NCBI RefSeq assembly: GCF_000365425.1
Contig: NZ_AQOV01000001.1
Coordinates: forward strand, 744,001 to 808,000
Reading direction: 5' to 3'
DNA length: 64,000 nucleotides
DNA from: Methylomonas sp. MK1
GTDB lineage: Bacteria; Pseudomonadota; Gammaproteobacteria; Methylococcales; Methylomonadaceae
Shown: piece by piece, positions 24,802-34,649 of the stretch
Layout: the number at the start of each line of letters is the position of its first letter
How positions within the stretch are numbered: position 1 is the first letter of the stretch
Notes under the pieces: model-generated
The model's database searches: none
The model's input: the letters and a program-made list of their open reading frames with translations, nothing else
Told to the model about the DNA's origin: nothing
Program-made: the position numbers and the translations under genes

Positions 24802-27579
24802 ATGAGACAATTCTTTGATCCCCAAACATTTGTTACGCAAATCCTGTCAGCGGTGCTGTGCGTCACGCTGGCCTGGACACCGTTTGGTGTGTCCTGGGCC
24901 GATGCGATTCAGGCGGCCGGGCGTGATGGCCAACAACTCGGTCAGCAAGTCCTCGATGGTTTTGCGTTTCCGCTCGATACCGGCAACGGCACGCTAACCT
25001 TGAATCCGGGGACTGCTCAGGAAAGTGCCATATCGATTGGCACCTTGTTTCCGGATACTAACAGCGCTACGACCACGGCCCAGGAGTTTGCCGATCTCTA
25101 TGGCAACAACCCCGGCACACTGGCGGCGGGGTTGAACGCGCAGACCGCCTTGAACGGCGAATCCAGCTTCACCGGCGAAGCCTATCGCACCTTGATCGAC
25201 AACGCCCACCAGTCGCATCCGGATTTACACAACGATGCAGTCTGGACTGCCGGTGATCAGGTGTTTGCCAATTTCACGCCCTGGGCGCAGTCGTTTTCGG
25301 ACTGTACCACCATGACCACGCAAACCGAGACCAGCCATTCGGTCCGTATCCCCGACTATCAGTTGTGTCTGCGCCAACCGACGGTACCGCAAAGTTGTAC
25401 TGCCACCCATCAAGTTAACGTCGAAACATTGCTGAGTTTTGTCTCCGGTAACGGAGGCATGTCCAGCTGTGGTTCTGGCTGCATGGATTTGTACGTCGGG
25501 CGTGTGGGCGATAACTATTGGTCAGCCGGCTGCGGCATATTCAACTGGGAAGTGACTTACAACGTCCTGCACCCGGAAGCCATCATCAGTGCCACGCTGG
25601 AAGATGTCGAGTTCGATGACCATGCCCGCGTCTATTACGGCGGGAATCTGATCTATACCGGTTCCACCGGCTGGGGTGGCTCATGTGAGCTCAGCAATAG
25701 CTGGGTCGACCATCCCAATCGCGACGTCACCTATGCCTTCAACAGTACGGGCAACAAAGTCTTCAAACAGGAAACCATGGTTGGTGGTAATGGTGAGGGT
25801 TATTCCAGGATTCGGCTCCGCTATGATTTGTCGAAACTGATCACCCAGGACCAATGGAGTTGGAGCGGTCCGAATTGCCAAAACTTAGCCAATGCGATTA
25901 CTGACGGCATTTGCCAAGCCGGCAGCCAATTGAGTTGCACGAACGATCCGGCCAATGCGTCGGGTTGTTACGTCGATCCGACTTCGCAAGTCATGGTCTG
26001 CGGCTCGGATTTGGCCCAAGCCCCAGTGGCCAGTTCGACCGGGATTCGTAATACCTGTATGAATATCCAGTCCTCTGGACGCTGCGATTTGAATCAGTAT
26101 GGCCAATGCTGGACCGATACCGCCGGCACCCACTGTTTAGAACCGCCGGCGAGCGGGATACCCAACAAGACCTGTGCGTCGTTGGAAACGCAAGGCTGCT
26201 CGTTCATCAAAAGCCAATGTACCAGTGTGTTGGCCTCCGGCACCTGCTGGGACAGCGTCGATACTTATGACTGCGGGCAAACGGTGGGCATTCCCGGCAT
26301 TCAAAGCAACACCCAACAGCAATGTGCCGGGCCGATTCGGTGTATGGGGGAAGATTGCATCACCATGAACCGCACCCAGAGCCAGGATTTCAGCAAGGCG
26401 GTCGCCTTACTCAATAGCGCCCAACAAATGGCGATGGATTTGCATTGTGACTATGCCAACGCCGATCTGCAGCAGAAGGATCCGACCACCTGTCAGGTAT
26501 TCCAGGGTAAACCCGCCAGTTGCAAAATGGTCGGCGGCGCTCTCAGTCTGGTCGATTGCTGCGAAACGCCCTCGGGTGCGATGGGGCTGGGACGTTACAT
26601 TGATCTGCTGATCGCCACCAGTCAGATGGACGGCGCTGTCATGGCCATGGACAGTACCTCGGCGATTCGAGGCGCCTGGGAAACCATGCGCACCCCGTTC
26701 ACCTTGGCTGGCGATGCCTGGAACAGTTTTCAGGCGGATTTTGCATCGACGGTGAATGACTTGGTCGGCACCGACATGCTCAGTACCAGCGATGTTGCCT
26801 CGCAAGGTTTACTGGATTCACTCAAAGGTGAATTAATGAAGTCCGTGGCGGAATGGATAGGCCAGACCTTTGGCGAAGCGGCCGGCAATGCCTTGTTCAG
26901 CGCTGGCGGTCAGGCTGCGTTCGATTCGGCGGGCAATTTGACCCCGGCAGCGGAATCGGGTGGCGTCGAGTTGGGCGGCGGTGCCGCGGTCGCAGGCGAG
27001 TTGCTCAGTACCTTGATGACGGCTTATACGGTGGTCATGATCATCATCATGATTATCCAGATCGTCTATTCCTGCGAAGAACCGGAGTACGAACTCGCAG
27101 CGAAGAAACAACTGAAGGTCTGCACGGACCTCGGTACCTATTGCGAGAGCAAGGTGGCTGGCGTGTGTTGGGTGCGCAAGGAAAGCTACTGCTGTTACAA
27201 CTCGCCGCTAGCACGCATCCTCAACGAACAAATCAAACCGCAGCTGAGCATGGATTTCGGCACGCAGGAAAATCCCAGTTGTACCGGCATCAAAGTCTCG
27301 GATCTGGACCGCGTGGATTGGACCCAGGTCAATCTGGACGAATGGTTGGCGATTCTGGCTCAGACCGGGCATTTGCCGAGCGCTGCCAATGCTGCATCTA
27401 TGCTCAATCTGGATCAACTCACCGGCACAGGCAGCCGACTCAATCCGCAGAAATACGGTGCGGCCTCCAGTGGCCGACAAGATACCTTGACCCGCACCCA
27501 AGGCCGGATGACCGAATTGGACGTACCCACGGTCAAACGGCAGTCGGAACTGGAAGGCTGGGGAATGGGGCCGCAGTGA
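24802..27579 (+). CDS. traN: Type-F mating pair stabilisation protein TraN
   Basis: 925 residues from ATG 24802, chosen because it follows the traU stop and opens directly into a signal-like segment (LSAVLCVTLAWTPFGVSWAD). The protein is very rich in cysteine, with repeated TraN-type modules (YDCGQTVGIPG, CMGEDCITMNRTQSQDF). A C-terminal hydrophobic stretch (VVMIIIMIIQIVYSC) precedes a last Cys-rich block. TraN is an outer-membrane adhesin that stabilises donor-recipient contact and sets host preference. Last gene of the operon, convergent with hupB. Confidence 0.92.
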   Translation: MRQFFDPQTFVTQILSAVLCVTLAWTPFGVSWADAIQAAGRDGQQLGQQVLDGFAFPLDTGNGTLTLNPGTAQESAISIGTLFPDTNSATTTAQEFADLYGNNPGTLAAGLNAQTALNGESSFTGEAYRTLIDNAHQSHPDLHNDAVWTAGDQVFANFTPWAQSFSDCTTMTTQTETSHSVRIPDYQLCLRQPTVPQSCTATHQVNVETLLSFVSGNGGMSSCGSGCMDLYVGRVGDNYWSAGCGIFNWEVTYNVLHPEAIISATLEDVEFDDHARVYYGGNLIYTGSTGWGGSCELSNSWVDHPNRDVTYAFNSTGNKVFKQETMVGGNGEGYSRIRLRYDLSKLITQDQWSWSGPNCQNLANAITDGICQAGSQLSCTNDPANASGCYVDPTSQVMVCGSDLAQAPVASSTGIRNTCMNIQSSGRCDLNQYGQCWTDTAGTHCLEPPASGIPNKTCASLETQGCSFIKSQCTSVLASGTCWDSVDTYDCGQTVGIPGIQSNTQQQCAGPIRCMGEDCITMNRTQSQDFSKAVALLNSAQQMAMDLHCDYANADLQQKDPTTCQVFQGKPASCKMVGGALSLVDCCETPSGAMGLGRYIDLLIATSQMDGAVMAMDSTSAIRGAWETMRTPFTLAGDAWNSFQADFASTVNDLVGTDMLSTSDVASQGLLDSLKGELMKSVAEWIGQTFGEAAGNALFSAGGQAAFDSAGNLTPAAESGGVELGGGAAVAGELLSTLMTAYTVVMIIIMIIQIVYSCEEPEYELAAKKQLKVCTDLGTYCESKVAGVCWVRKESYCCYNSPLARILNEQIKPQLSMDFGTQENPSCTGIKVSDLDRVDWTQVNLDEWLAILAQTGHLPSAANAASMLNLDQLTGTGSRLNPQKYGAASSGRQDTLTRTQGRMTELDVPTVKRQSELEGWGMGPQ

Positions 27580-27592
27580 TGCGGCATGCAAC

Positions 27593-27865
27593 TTACTGAA
27601 CCGCGTCTTTCAAGCCTTTGCCGGCTTTGAAGGATGGCAATTTGGCAGCGGCAATCGTAATGGCTTCGCCTGTTTGTGGATTGCGGCCAGCACGCTCGGC
27701 GCGTTCTTTCACTTCAAAGGTGCCAAAGCCCACCAACGCCACGGAATCACTGGATTTCAGAGCAGCTTGGATCGATTGGGTGATACCGTCCAGTGCGCGA
27801 CCGGCGTCGGCTTTAGTTAGATTGGCGTGGCTGGCAATGGCGTCGATGAGATCGGATTTGTTCAT
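27593..27865 (-). CDS. hupB: HU-family DNA-binding protein
   Basis: 90 residues: [20 protein letters not shown] starts the helical dimerisation part. [20 protein letters not shown] is the signature that forms the DNA-binding arm with its intercalating proline, and [12 protein letters not shown] ends the protein. It is a nucleoid protein that bends DNA. Here it sits inside the mobile region, convergent with traN (13-bp gap), and may assist element recombination or regulation. A chromosomal-type hupB carried as cargo is the alternative. Confidence 0.95.
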   Translation of the reverse strand: MNKSDLIDAIASHANLTKADAGRALDGITQSIQAALKSSDSVALVGFGTFEVKERAERAGRNPQTGEAITIAAAKLPSFKAGKGLKDAVQ

Positions 27866-28076
27866 GTATGTTATTTCCTGTTTATAAAAAGCGGTTAAAT
27901 TGCGATTTTGTTAGTGCCCGTGGCTTAGGTTACACGGGGCAATTGTAACCAGAAAGCCCGATTACTACTTCCCAGGATAGCGAATACTTATGAGTTCAGC
28001 CGCTTAGCTGCTAATATTCCAGTATTTGACCTATACCCCATCATAACCGCTAGGTATTTAATCGGGAAACAGCTAA
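27866..28076. other. Intergenic region between hupB and hsdR
   Basis: 211 bp between divergent genes. AT-rich next to hupB, where its promoter should lie. I see no strong hairpin or repeat. This is the point where backbone conjugation genes give way to accessory cargo. Confidence 0.5.
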
Positions 28077-30491
28077 ATGGACAGGGACACCAAACGCGAT
28101 ACGATCATGACCGAGGCAGATACCAGTCGCGAATTTGTTACCCCAAAATTGGTTCAAGCTGGATGGTCAATCTCACCCCATTCAATCGGCGAACAACGCA
28201 GTTTCACCAATGGCAGGATCTTTGTCACCGGTGGCAAAGTGCGCCGCGGTCAACAAAAACGTGCCGATTATCTGCTGTACTACCGGCGCGATTTCCCGCT
28301 AGCCGTCGTCGAAGTTAAAAGTATTAGCTTTCCCGCCGAAACCGGCGTCCAGCAAGCCCGCGAATATGCCGAAATCCTGGGTCTGAAATTCGCATACGCC
28401 ACCAACGGTCGGCAAATTATTGAGATCGACTACACTACCGGCACCGAAAAGCTAATCGCCCAATACCCAAGTCCTGATGACCTCTGGCACCGCCTAACCG
28501 CCTCCTCTTCGCTGTCTGAAACAGCCAGTAACCAATTGCTGGAACCCTTTAATTTGGTGTCGGGCAAGATTCCCCGCTACTACCAGGTCATTGCCATTAA
28601 CCGCATCATCGAAGCGATTTTACTCGGACAAAATCGCATCCTGACTACCATGGCCACCGGTACCGGTAAAACCTGCGTGGCGTTTCAATTGTGCTGGAAG
28701 TTGTGGAATAGCCGCTGGAACAGAACCGGCGAATATCGACGACCCAAAATTCTGTTTCTCGCCGACCGCAACATCCTGGTCGACGATCCCATGGCCAAGA
28801 TGTTTGCCCCGTTCGGCGATGCCCGCTTCAAAATTTCCGGCAACGATGTCAGCCAGGGCCGGGAAATGTATTTCGGCATTTACCAGGCACTGACCAATCC
28901 TTATAGCGATGTTTTTCGTCAGTACCGTCCGGACTTTTTCGATTTGATCATCATCGATGAGTGCCATCGCGGCTCCAGCCGAAATGACAGCAGTTGGCGG
29001 GCGGTGCTGGATTATTTCCAACCGGCTGTTCAAGTCGGGATGACAGCAACTCCGCTACGGGAAGATTCTCGCGATAGCTACGAGTATTTCGGCAACCCGG
29101 TCTACACCTACAGTTTGCGTCAAGGCATCGAAGACGGTTTTCTGGCGCCATATCGGATACATCGCGTGATTACCACCGTCGATGCCGCGGGTTGGCGACC
29201 CTCGAAAGACGAACTGGATCGTTTCGGTCGCCCAGTACCGGATGATGAATATCAGACCAAGGATTTTGAACGGGTGATTGCCTTACGCGCAAGAACTCGC
29301 GCCATGGCCAAGCATCTCACCGATTTTTTGAAAGGCACTGACCGCTTTGCCAAAACCTTGGTGTTTTGCGTCGATCAGGAACACGCCTCGGAAATGCGCC
29401 AGGAACTGCTCAATCTCAATAGCGATTTGGTCAAGCAATACCCTGATTACGTCTGCCGCGTCACCGCCGACGAAGGCGCTATCGGCCTGACCCATCTGGC
29501 CCATTTCCAGGATATCGACAAACCCACGCCCGCCATCCTGACCACCTCGCAACTCCTCACCACCGGCGTCGATGCCGAAATGGTCAAGAACGTGGTGTTG
29601 GCTCGCGTGGTAGGCTCTCGCTCCGAATTCAAGCAAATCGTCGGCCGTGGCACGCGCCTGAAGGTCGATTACGGCAAGGAATATTTCAACATCATCGATT
29701 TCACCGGCACGGCGACGCGGCATTTTGCCGATCCGGACTTTGACGGCGATCCTGCACGTATCGAAGAAGTCACCATCGATGAAGAAGGCGAAATTATCGA
29801 TACCACGGTCGAGATCATCGACAACGAAGTCCAGGAAACACCGGGTGAATACCAACCTGACGAAGACAATGCCGTAGACGGCGAAGGTGAAATCATCACC
29901 GATCCGCCGCCCGAACCGCGTAAATTCTATGTCGATGGTGGCACAGTCGAAGTCATCGGCCATCTAGTCTACGATCTGGATACCGACGGCAAGAAGCTAC
30001 AAGTCGTGCGTTACACCGAATATTCCGGCCGCGCGGTGCGTTCGATGTATCCCGGCAGCCATGAATTTCAGCGCGACTGGGCCAACCCGGATACCCGTAG
30101 CGACTTGCTACGCGAACTCACCGAACGTGGCATCAGCTTCGAAGAACTCGCCGCATCGTCCGACTTGCCGGATGCCGATCCCTTCGATTTGCTTTGCAAT
30201 CTGGCTTGGAATGCGCCGTTGTTGACCCGCCGGCAACGTGCCGAGCAAGCCCGCAAATCGGCCCAGAATCTATTCAGCCAGCACAGCGAAACGGCCCGCG
30301 AAATCCTCGCGCTGATGCTGGATAAATACATCGAGCGCGGCATTAGCCAATTCAACGCCTTATCCGAATTGATGAAAGTTCAGCCGTTCGAACAATACGG
30401 CACCCCCACGGAAATCGCCAACCGCCATTTCGGCGGCATTCAGGGCCTGAAAGCGGCTGTGTCGCAATTACAGTCCGCCATCTACCAATAA
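28077..30491 (+). CDS. hsdR: Type I restriction enzyme, R (helicase-nuclease) subunit
   Basis: 804 residues. The PD-(D/E)xK nuclease motif is in RDFPLAVVEVKS (about residue 71-82). SF2 helicase motifs follow: Walker A MATGTGKT (about 190), DEAD-type IIIDECHRG (about 293), QVGMTATPLR and QIVGRGTRL (about 520). The C-terminal EcoEI-type domain (LDKYIERGISQFNALSELM) completes it. It translocates DNA and cuts when bound to HsdM/HsdS at unmethylated sites. A second in-frame ATG at 28107 is possible. First gene of the restriction operon, 15 bp before hsdM. Confidence 0.94.
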   Translation: MDRDTKRDTIMTEADTSREFVTPKLVQAGWSISPHSIGEQRSFTNGRIFVTGGKVRRGQQKRADYLLYYRRDFPLAVVEVKSISFPAETGVQQAREYAEILGLKFAYATNGRQIIEIDYTTGTEKLIAQYPSPDDLWHRLTASSSLSETASNQLLEPFNLVSGKIPRYYQVIAINRIIEAILLGQNRILTTMATGTGKTCVAFQLCWKLWNSRWNRTGEYRRPKILFLADRNILVDDPMAKMFAPFGDARFKISGNDVSQGREMYFGIYQALTNPYSDVFRQYRPDFFDLIIIDECHRGSSRNDSSWRAVLDYFQPAVQVGMTATPLREDSRDSYEYFGNPVYTYSLRQGIEDGFLAPYRIHRVITTVDAAGWRPSKDELDRFGRPVPDDEYQTKDFERVIALRARTRAMAKHLTDFLKGTDRFAKTLVFCVDQEHASEMRQELLNLNSDLVKQYPDYVCRVTADEGAIGLTHLAHFQDIDKPTPAILTTSQLLTTGVDAEMVKNVVLARVVGSRSEFKQIVGRGTRLKVDYGKEYFNIIDFTGTATRHFADPDFDGDPARIEEVTIDEEGEIIDTTVEIIDNEVQETPGEYQPDEDNAVDGEGEIITDPPPEPRKFYVDGGTVEVIGHLVYDLDTDGKKLQVVRYTEYSGRAVRSMYPGSHEFQRDWANPDTRSDLLRELTERGISFEELAASSDLPDADPFDLLCNLAWNAPLLTRRQRAEQARKSAQNLFSQHSETAREILALMLDKYIERGISQFNALSELMKVQPFEQYGTPTEIANRHFGGIQGLKAAVSQLQSAIYQ

Positions 30492-30506
30492 TTATTCATT
30501 CTTTGC

Positions 30507-32288
30507 ATGGTCAAACCTAAAAAAACCGTAAATACTCAGCTAACCACCGCACAACAACTGTCCGCATTGATCAAATCGGCGCGCGACATCCTGCGTAAAG
30601 ACAAAGGCTTAAACGGCGACGTCGACCGCTTGCCGCTGCTCACCTGGGTCATGTTTCTGAAATTCCTCGACGACCTGGAGCTCCTGCATGAACAGGAAGC
30701 CGAGCTGGATGGCAAACGCTATCAAGGCATCGTCGAATCGCCTTATCGCTGGCGGGATTGGGCGGCACGGGAAGACGGCGTGACTGGCGAAGAATTATTG
30801 TCTTTCATCAACCAGGACGAAACCATCCGCCCCGACGGTCAACGCGGCAAAGGCTTGTTCGCTTATCTGCGCGGCTTGGCCGGCGAAGGCGAAAAAGGCA
30901 GTCAGCGCGAAGTCATCGCCAACGTGTTCAAAGGCGTGCAAAACCGCATGGTCAGTGGCTTTTTATTGCGTGACATCATCAACAAGATCAACGGCATTCA
31001 TTTCAATAGCAGCGAAGAAATTCACACGCTGTCGCATCTGTACGAATCGATGCTGCGGGAAATGCGCGACGCGGCTGGCGATTCCGGCGAATTTTATACC
31101 CCGCGCCCGGTAGTTCGTTTCATGGTGCAAGTCACCGACCCCAAACTCGGCGAAACTGTACTCGACCCGGCGAGCGGTACCGGCGGATTTCTGGTGGAGT
31201 CCTATGACCATTTGCTAAAACAAGTCATCACACCGGAGGATCGAAGAAAACTCCAGAGGGAAACCTTGTTCGGCCAGGAAGCCAAACCGCTGCCGTATAT
31301 GCTGGTACAGATGAACTTGCTGCTACACGGACTGGAAGCCCCGCAAATTGCTTACGGCAATACCTTGGAGCGCCGCGTCACTGAAATCGGCCATAGTGAA
31401 CGCGTCGATGTCATCCTGACCAACCCGCCATTCGGCGGCGAGGAAGAAGCCGGCATCAAAGCCAATTTCCCGGCCAACATGCAGACCGCCGAAACCGCCC
31501 TGCTCTTTTTGCAATTTATCATGCGCAAATTGCGTTATGCGGGCTTCGGCGCGGAACGCGGCGGTCGCGCCGCCGTGGTCGTGCCCAACGGCACTTTATT
31601 TGGGGATGGCGTTTGCGCCACTATCAAGGAAGAGCTGCTGAAAGAATTCAACCTACACACCATCGTGCGCCTGCCTCAAGGTGTGTTCGCACCCTATACT
31701 GACATTCCAGCCAACCTGCTGTTTTTCGAGCGCGGCGGCCCCACCGAAACCATCTGGTATTACGAACAGCCGCTACCGGAAGGTCGCAAGAAATACAGTA
31801 AAACCGCACCCTTGCAATTCGAAGAACTGGAACCAGCCTTAAACTGGTGGCACAACCGCGAGGAAACCCCGCAAGCTTGGAAAATCAATTTCGCCGGCAA
31901 ACGCGCCGATGCCCTTGCCGCCGCCGAACCCCACTGGCAACGTGCCGAAAGCGAACGCACCACCGCACTGGCCCTGGGCAAACAGATTCGCGAACAGGAA
32001 CAAGCCATCTCCGCCGCCGGCAATGGCGACAAAGCCGCGTTGCAAACCCATCTGCGCGACCTGAAAGCCAAACAACAAGCCCACGATGCCGCCGCCAAAG
32101 CCTCGCAAAGCGAAGGCGATGCGCTGTACTGGCCGATTTATAATCTCGATCAAAAGAATCCCCACGCCAAGGCCGGCCTGGAACATGCCGATCCCAAAGA
32201 CCTGATTGCCAGCATGCGCAGCCACGAAACCGAAGTGATGCGTTTATTGGGCGAGATCGAGACTTTGGTGCATGAGGTGGAACAATGA
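30507..32288 (+). CDS. hsdM: Type I restriction-modification DNA methyltransferase, M subunit
   Basis: 593 residues. The N-terminal HsdM helical domain (LLTWVMFLKFLDDLE) is followed by the gamma-class N6-adenine methyltransferase core: motif I DPASGTGGF (about residue 222) and motif IV TNPPFGGEE (about 306). The C-terminal third is a long Ala/Glu/Gln-rich coiled coil (about 460-540). It methylates adenine in the site chosen by HsdS and is also the core of the restriction complex. ATGA overlap with the DUF1016 gene. Confidence 0.95.
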   Translation: MVKPKKTVNTQLTTAQQLSALIKSARDILRKDKGLNGDVDRLPLLTWVMFLKFLDDLELLHEQEAELDGKRYQGIVESPYRWRDWAAREDGVTGEELLSFINQDETIRPDGQRGKGLFAYLRGLAGEGEKGSQREVIANVFKGVQNRMVSGFLLRDIINKINGIHFNSSEEIHTLSHLYESMLREMRDAAGDSGEFYTPRPVVRFMVQVTDPKLGETVLDPASGTGGFLVESYDHLLKQVITPEDRRKLQRETLFGQEAKPLPYMLVQMNLLLHGLEAPQIAYGNTLERRVTEIGHSERVDVILTNPPFGGEEEAGIKANFPANMQTAETALLFLQFIMRKLRYAGFGAERGGRAAVVVPNGTLFGDGVCATIKEELLKEFNLHTIVRLPQGVFAPYTDIPANLLFFERGGPTETIWYYEQPLPEGRKKYSKTAPLQFEELEPALNWWHNREETPQAWKINFAGKRADALAAAEPHWQRAESERTTALALGKQIREQEQAISAAGNGDKAALQTHLRDLKAKQQAHDAAAKASQSEGDALYWPIYNLDQKNPHAKAGLEHADPKDLIASMRSHETEVMRLLGEIETLVHEVEQ

Positions 32289-33457
32289 GGGAATCCAGTC
32301 AACTGCCCAGCGATTACGGCGAGATCCATACCGACATCGTCCAGCTGCTGGAAAACGCGCGCCGCGCCGCCGCCCGTAGCGTCAATGCTTTAATGACCGC
32401 CAGTTATTGGGAAATTGGCCGCCGCATCGTCGAATTCGAACAAGGCGGTGAAGATCGCGCCGCGTATGGCGAGGCATTGATTCAGCGGTTGGCATTGGAT
32501 TTATGCAATCGTTTTGGCCGTGGATTTAGCCGCCAAAACCTCCAGCAAATGCGGGCGTTTTATCTGGCCTGGCCGATGGATAACATTCGCCAGACAGTGT
32601 CTGGCATTTCTTCCCTAAATCCGCAGACAGTGTCTGCAGAATCATCTTCAACGCCAATTATCCAGACAGCGTCTGGACAATTACTCACTCTCGCAACCTT
32701 GGCCGAAGCCTTCCCGCTACCCTGGTCGGCTTACGTGCGCTTGCTTTCGGTCAAAAAACCGGAAGCGCGCGGCTTCTACGAAACCGAAGCTCTGCGTTGC
32801 GGCTGGACGGTGCGGCAATTGGATCGGCAGATCAACAGCCAGTTTTACGAGCGAACGGCATTATCGATAAACAAAATGGCTATGCTGGAGCAAGCGGAAC
32901 ACGCCGAACCGGATGACGCCATCACGCCGGAACAAGCTATCAAGGATCCGTTCGTGCTGGAATTTCTCAACCTGAAAGACCAATACTCGGAATCCGATCT
33001 CGAAGACGCGCTGATCCAGCATTTGGCCGATTTTCTGCTGGAATTGGGCGACGACTTTGCCTTTGTCGGTCGCCAGCGCCGCTTGCGGCTCGACGATACC
33101 TGGTTTCGCATCGACTTGCTGTTTTTCCATCGCCACCTGAAATGTCTGGTGGTGATCGATCTCAAGGTCGGCAAGTTCAGCTATGCCGACGCCGGCCAAA
33201 TGCACCTGTACCTGAATTATGCCCGCGAACACTGGATGAAGCCCGGCGAAAACCCGCCGGTGGGCCTGATTCTGTGCGCCGCCAAAGGCGCCGCAGAAGC
33301 CCATTACGCCTTGGACAACCTACCGAACAAGGTACTGGCCGCCGAATATCAAACCGTGCTACCGGATGAGAAGCTGTTGGCGGAGGAATTGGAGCGGTCG
33401 AGGATCGAATTAGAGGCGCGGAGGTTGGTAGGCTCGAAAAATGAAGGTGAAGCATGA
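32285..33457 (+). CDS. PDDEXK nuclease-domain protein (DUF1016/YhcG family)
   Basis: 390 residues. The N-terminal DUF1016 domain contains MTASYWEIGRRIVEFEQGG and FSRQNLQQMRAFYL. A Ser/Thr/Gln linker (about residues 103-135) follows, then a C-terminal nuclease-like domain (DDFAFVGRQRRLRLDD, FHRHLKCLVVIDLKVGKFS). The Asp...Asp-x-Lys pattern is that of PDDEXK enzymes. Such genes often lie within type I restriction operons; the role is unproven. Both flanks overlap by ATGA, so it is part of the hsd operon. The linker is encoded by three palindromic 15-mers. Confidence 0.85.
   Translation: MRESSQLPSDYGEIHTDIVQLLENARRAAARSVNALMTASYWEIGRRIVEFEQGGEDRAAYGEALIQRLALDLCNRFGRGFSRQNLQQMRAFYLAWPMDNIRQTVSGISSLNPQTVSAESSSTPIIQTASGQLLTLATLAEAFPLPWSAYVRLLSVKKPEARGFYETEALRCGWTVRQLDRQINSQFYERTALSINKMAMLEQAEHAEPDDAITPEQAIKDPFVLEFLNLKDQYSESDLEDALIQHLADFLLELGDDFAFVGRQRRLRLDDTWFRIDLLFFHRHLKCLVVIDLKVGKFSYADAGQMHLYLNYAREHWMKPGENPPVGLILCAAKGAAEAHYALDNLPNKVLAAEYQTVLPDEKLLAEELERSRIELEARRLVGSKNEGEA
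32590..32676. repeat. Three in-frame palindromic 15-mers in the DUF1016 gene linker
   Basis: CCAGACAGTGTCTGG (32590-32604), GCAGACAGTGTCTGC (32623-32637) and CCAGACAGCGTCTGG (32662-32676). Each is a palindrome around one base. All are in the same frame and encode QTVSG, QTVSA and QTASG. The outer base pair changes together (C/G to G/C), keeping the palindrome. Confidence 0.9.
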
Positions 33458-34611
33458 GTCGGTGGCCCATAGTTCCTTTAGGTGAGTTGCTTAGGCGAAG
33501 CAATGAGACCGCAATACTTGATTTCGATACTGAATATCATGAAGTAACGATTCGGCTTTGGGGCAAAGGCGTTATCAGCAGAGGTAGAGTAAGAGGCGGT
33601 GATGTAGGAACATCTCGCCAAGTGGTTCGAGCCAATCAACTTATTCTCTCGAAAATTGATGCTCGAAATGGTGCGATCGGCATTGTTCCCCCGGAATTGG
33701 ATGGTGCAATCGTTAGTAACGATTTTCCATCATTCGAATTTGCCGAAAAGCTCGATTCCGCATATATGGGTTGGCTAGTGCGATCGACCCAATTTGTAGA
33801 ACTGTGCAAAGCCGCCAGCGAAGGCACAACTAACAGGATTCGGATTAAAGATGATCGTTTTCTAAGCCAACAGATTCATTTACCCCCGTTAGAGAAACAA
33901 CAAACCATCGTCGCACGCCTCGATCAATTGGCGAACAAAGTCCGGCAAGTCAATGAACATCTGGATGCCGCTGAGAATGATGCTTTTCGGCTATTGATTT
34001 TGATGGCAACCCGTCGTGATCTATCTGATGAGCAACGTAAGTCAATGGGTTGGAAAGAAATTGCTATTGGCGATTTCGCTAAGCTAGCCCTCTCTCCGGT
34101 TACCGTAGACGCCAATGAAAACTACCCAAATATAGGTATCTATAGCTTTGCCAAGGGATTATTCGAGAAACCTCCAATCGAAGGCAGCCGCACCAGTGCA
34201 AAAACACTTTATCAAATAAAAAAAGGGCAGTTTATCTATAGCCGTCTCTTCGCATTTGAAGGCGGATACGCATTGGTACCACCTGAATTCGATGGCTACT
34301 ATGTTTCGAATGAATTTCCTACATTTGATATTGACCTGGAAAAAGCAACATCCAAGTTTTTAATCACTTTGTTTCTGACCGAACAGGATTGGCAAGAGCT
34401 TGCGATGTCGAGTAAGGGTGTAGGTGATAGGAGACTTCGCATCCAACCAGAAAAAATATTGCATCGAAAAATATGGTTACCACCACTCAAGGAACAAGAA
34501 CGGATTGAAAAAATGTTCGACGCTTACCAAGCACTCAAGGACAAACATGCAGTAATCCGCGCTGCCAATCGAGCCCTGATTCCAGCCACGCTGGAACGGG
34601 TATTTCAATAA
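33454..34611 (+). CDS. hsdS: Type I restriction enzyme specificity subunit
   Basis: 385 residues with two target-recognition halves. The first ends in LPPLEKQQTIVARLDQLANK and its helical spacer; the second ends in LPPLKEQERIEKMFDAYQAL. The duplicated 'LPPLxxQ' boundary and central helices are the HsdS pattern. It recognises a bipartite site and positions HsdM. Base composition in the recognition halves is more AT-rich than in hsdR/hsdM, as expected for exchanged specificity domains. The recognition sequence cannot be predicted. Confidence 0.93.
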   Translation: MSRWPIVPLGELLRRSNETAILDFDTEYHEVTIRLWGKGVISRGRVRGGDVGTSRQVVRANQLILSKIDARNGAIGIVPPELDGAIVSNDFPSFEFAEKLDSAYMGWLVRSTQFVELCKAASEGTTNRIRIKDDRFLSQQIHLPPLEKQQTIVARLDQLANKVRQVNEHLDAAENDAFRLLILMATRRDLSDEQRKSMGWKEIAIGDFAKLALSPVTVDANENYPNIGIYSFAKGLFEKPPIEGSRTSAKTLYQIKKGQFIYSRLFAFEGGYALVPPEFDGYYVSNEFPTFDIDLEKATSKFLITLFLTEQDWQELAMSSKGVGDRRLRIQPEKILHRKIWLPPLKEQERIEKMFDAYQALKDKHAVIRAANRALIPATLERVFQ

Positions 34612-34649
34612 TCCAGCCGTCATCTCAGCATGAAATTTAGGGAGAACTA

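Noticed and set aside
27593..27865. HU gene as evidence of a chromosomal segment between tra and hsd genes
   Set aside because: HU-like genes are also carried by mobile elements; one gene is not enough to infer a chromosomal boundary.
32590..32676. Palindromic repeats considered as a mini CRISPR array
   Set aside because: Only three units with short, unequal spacers, in frame within a protein-coding linker and no cas genes nearby.
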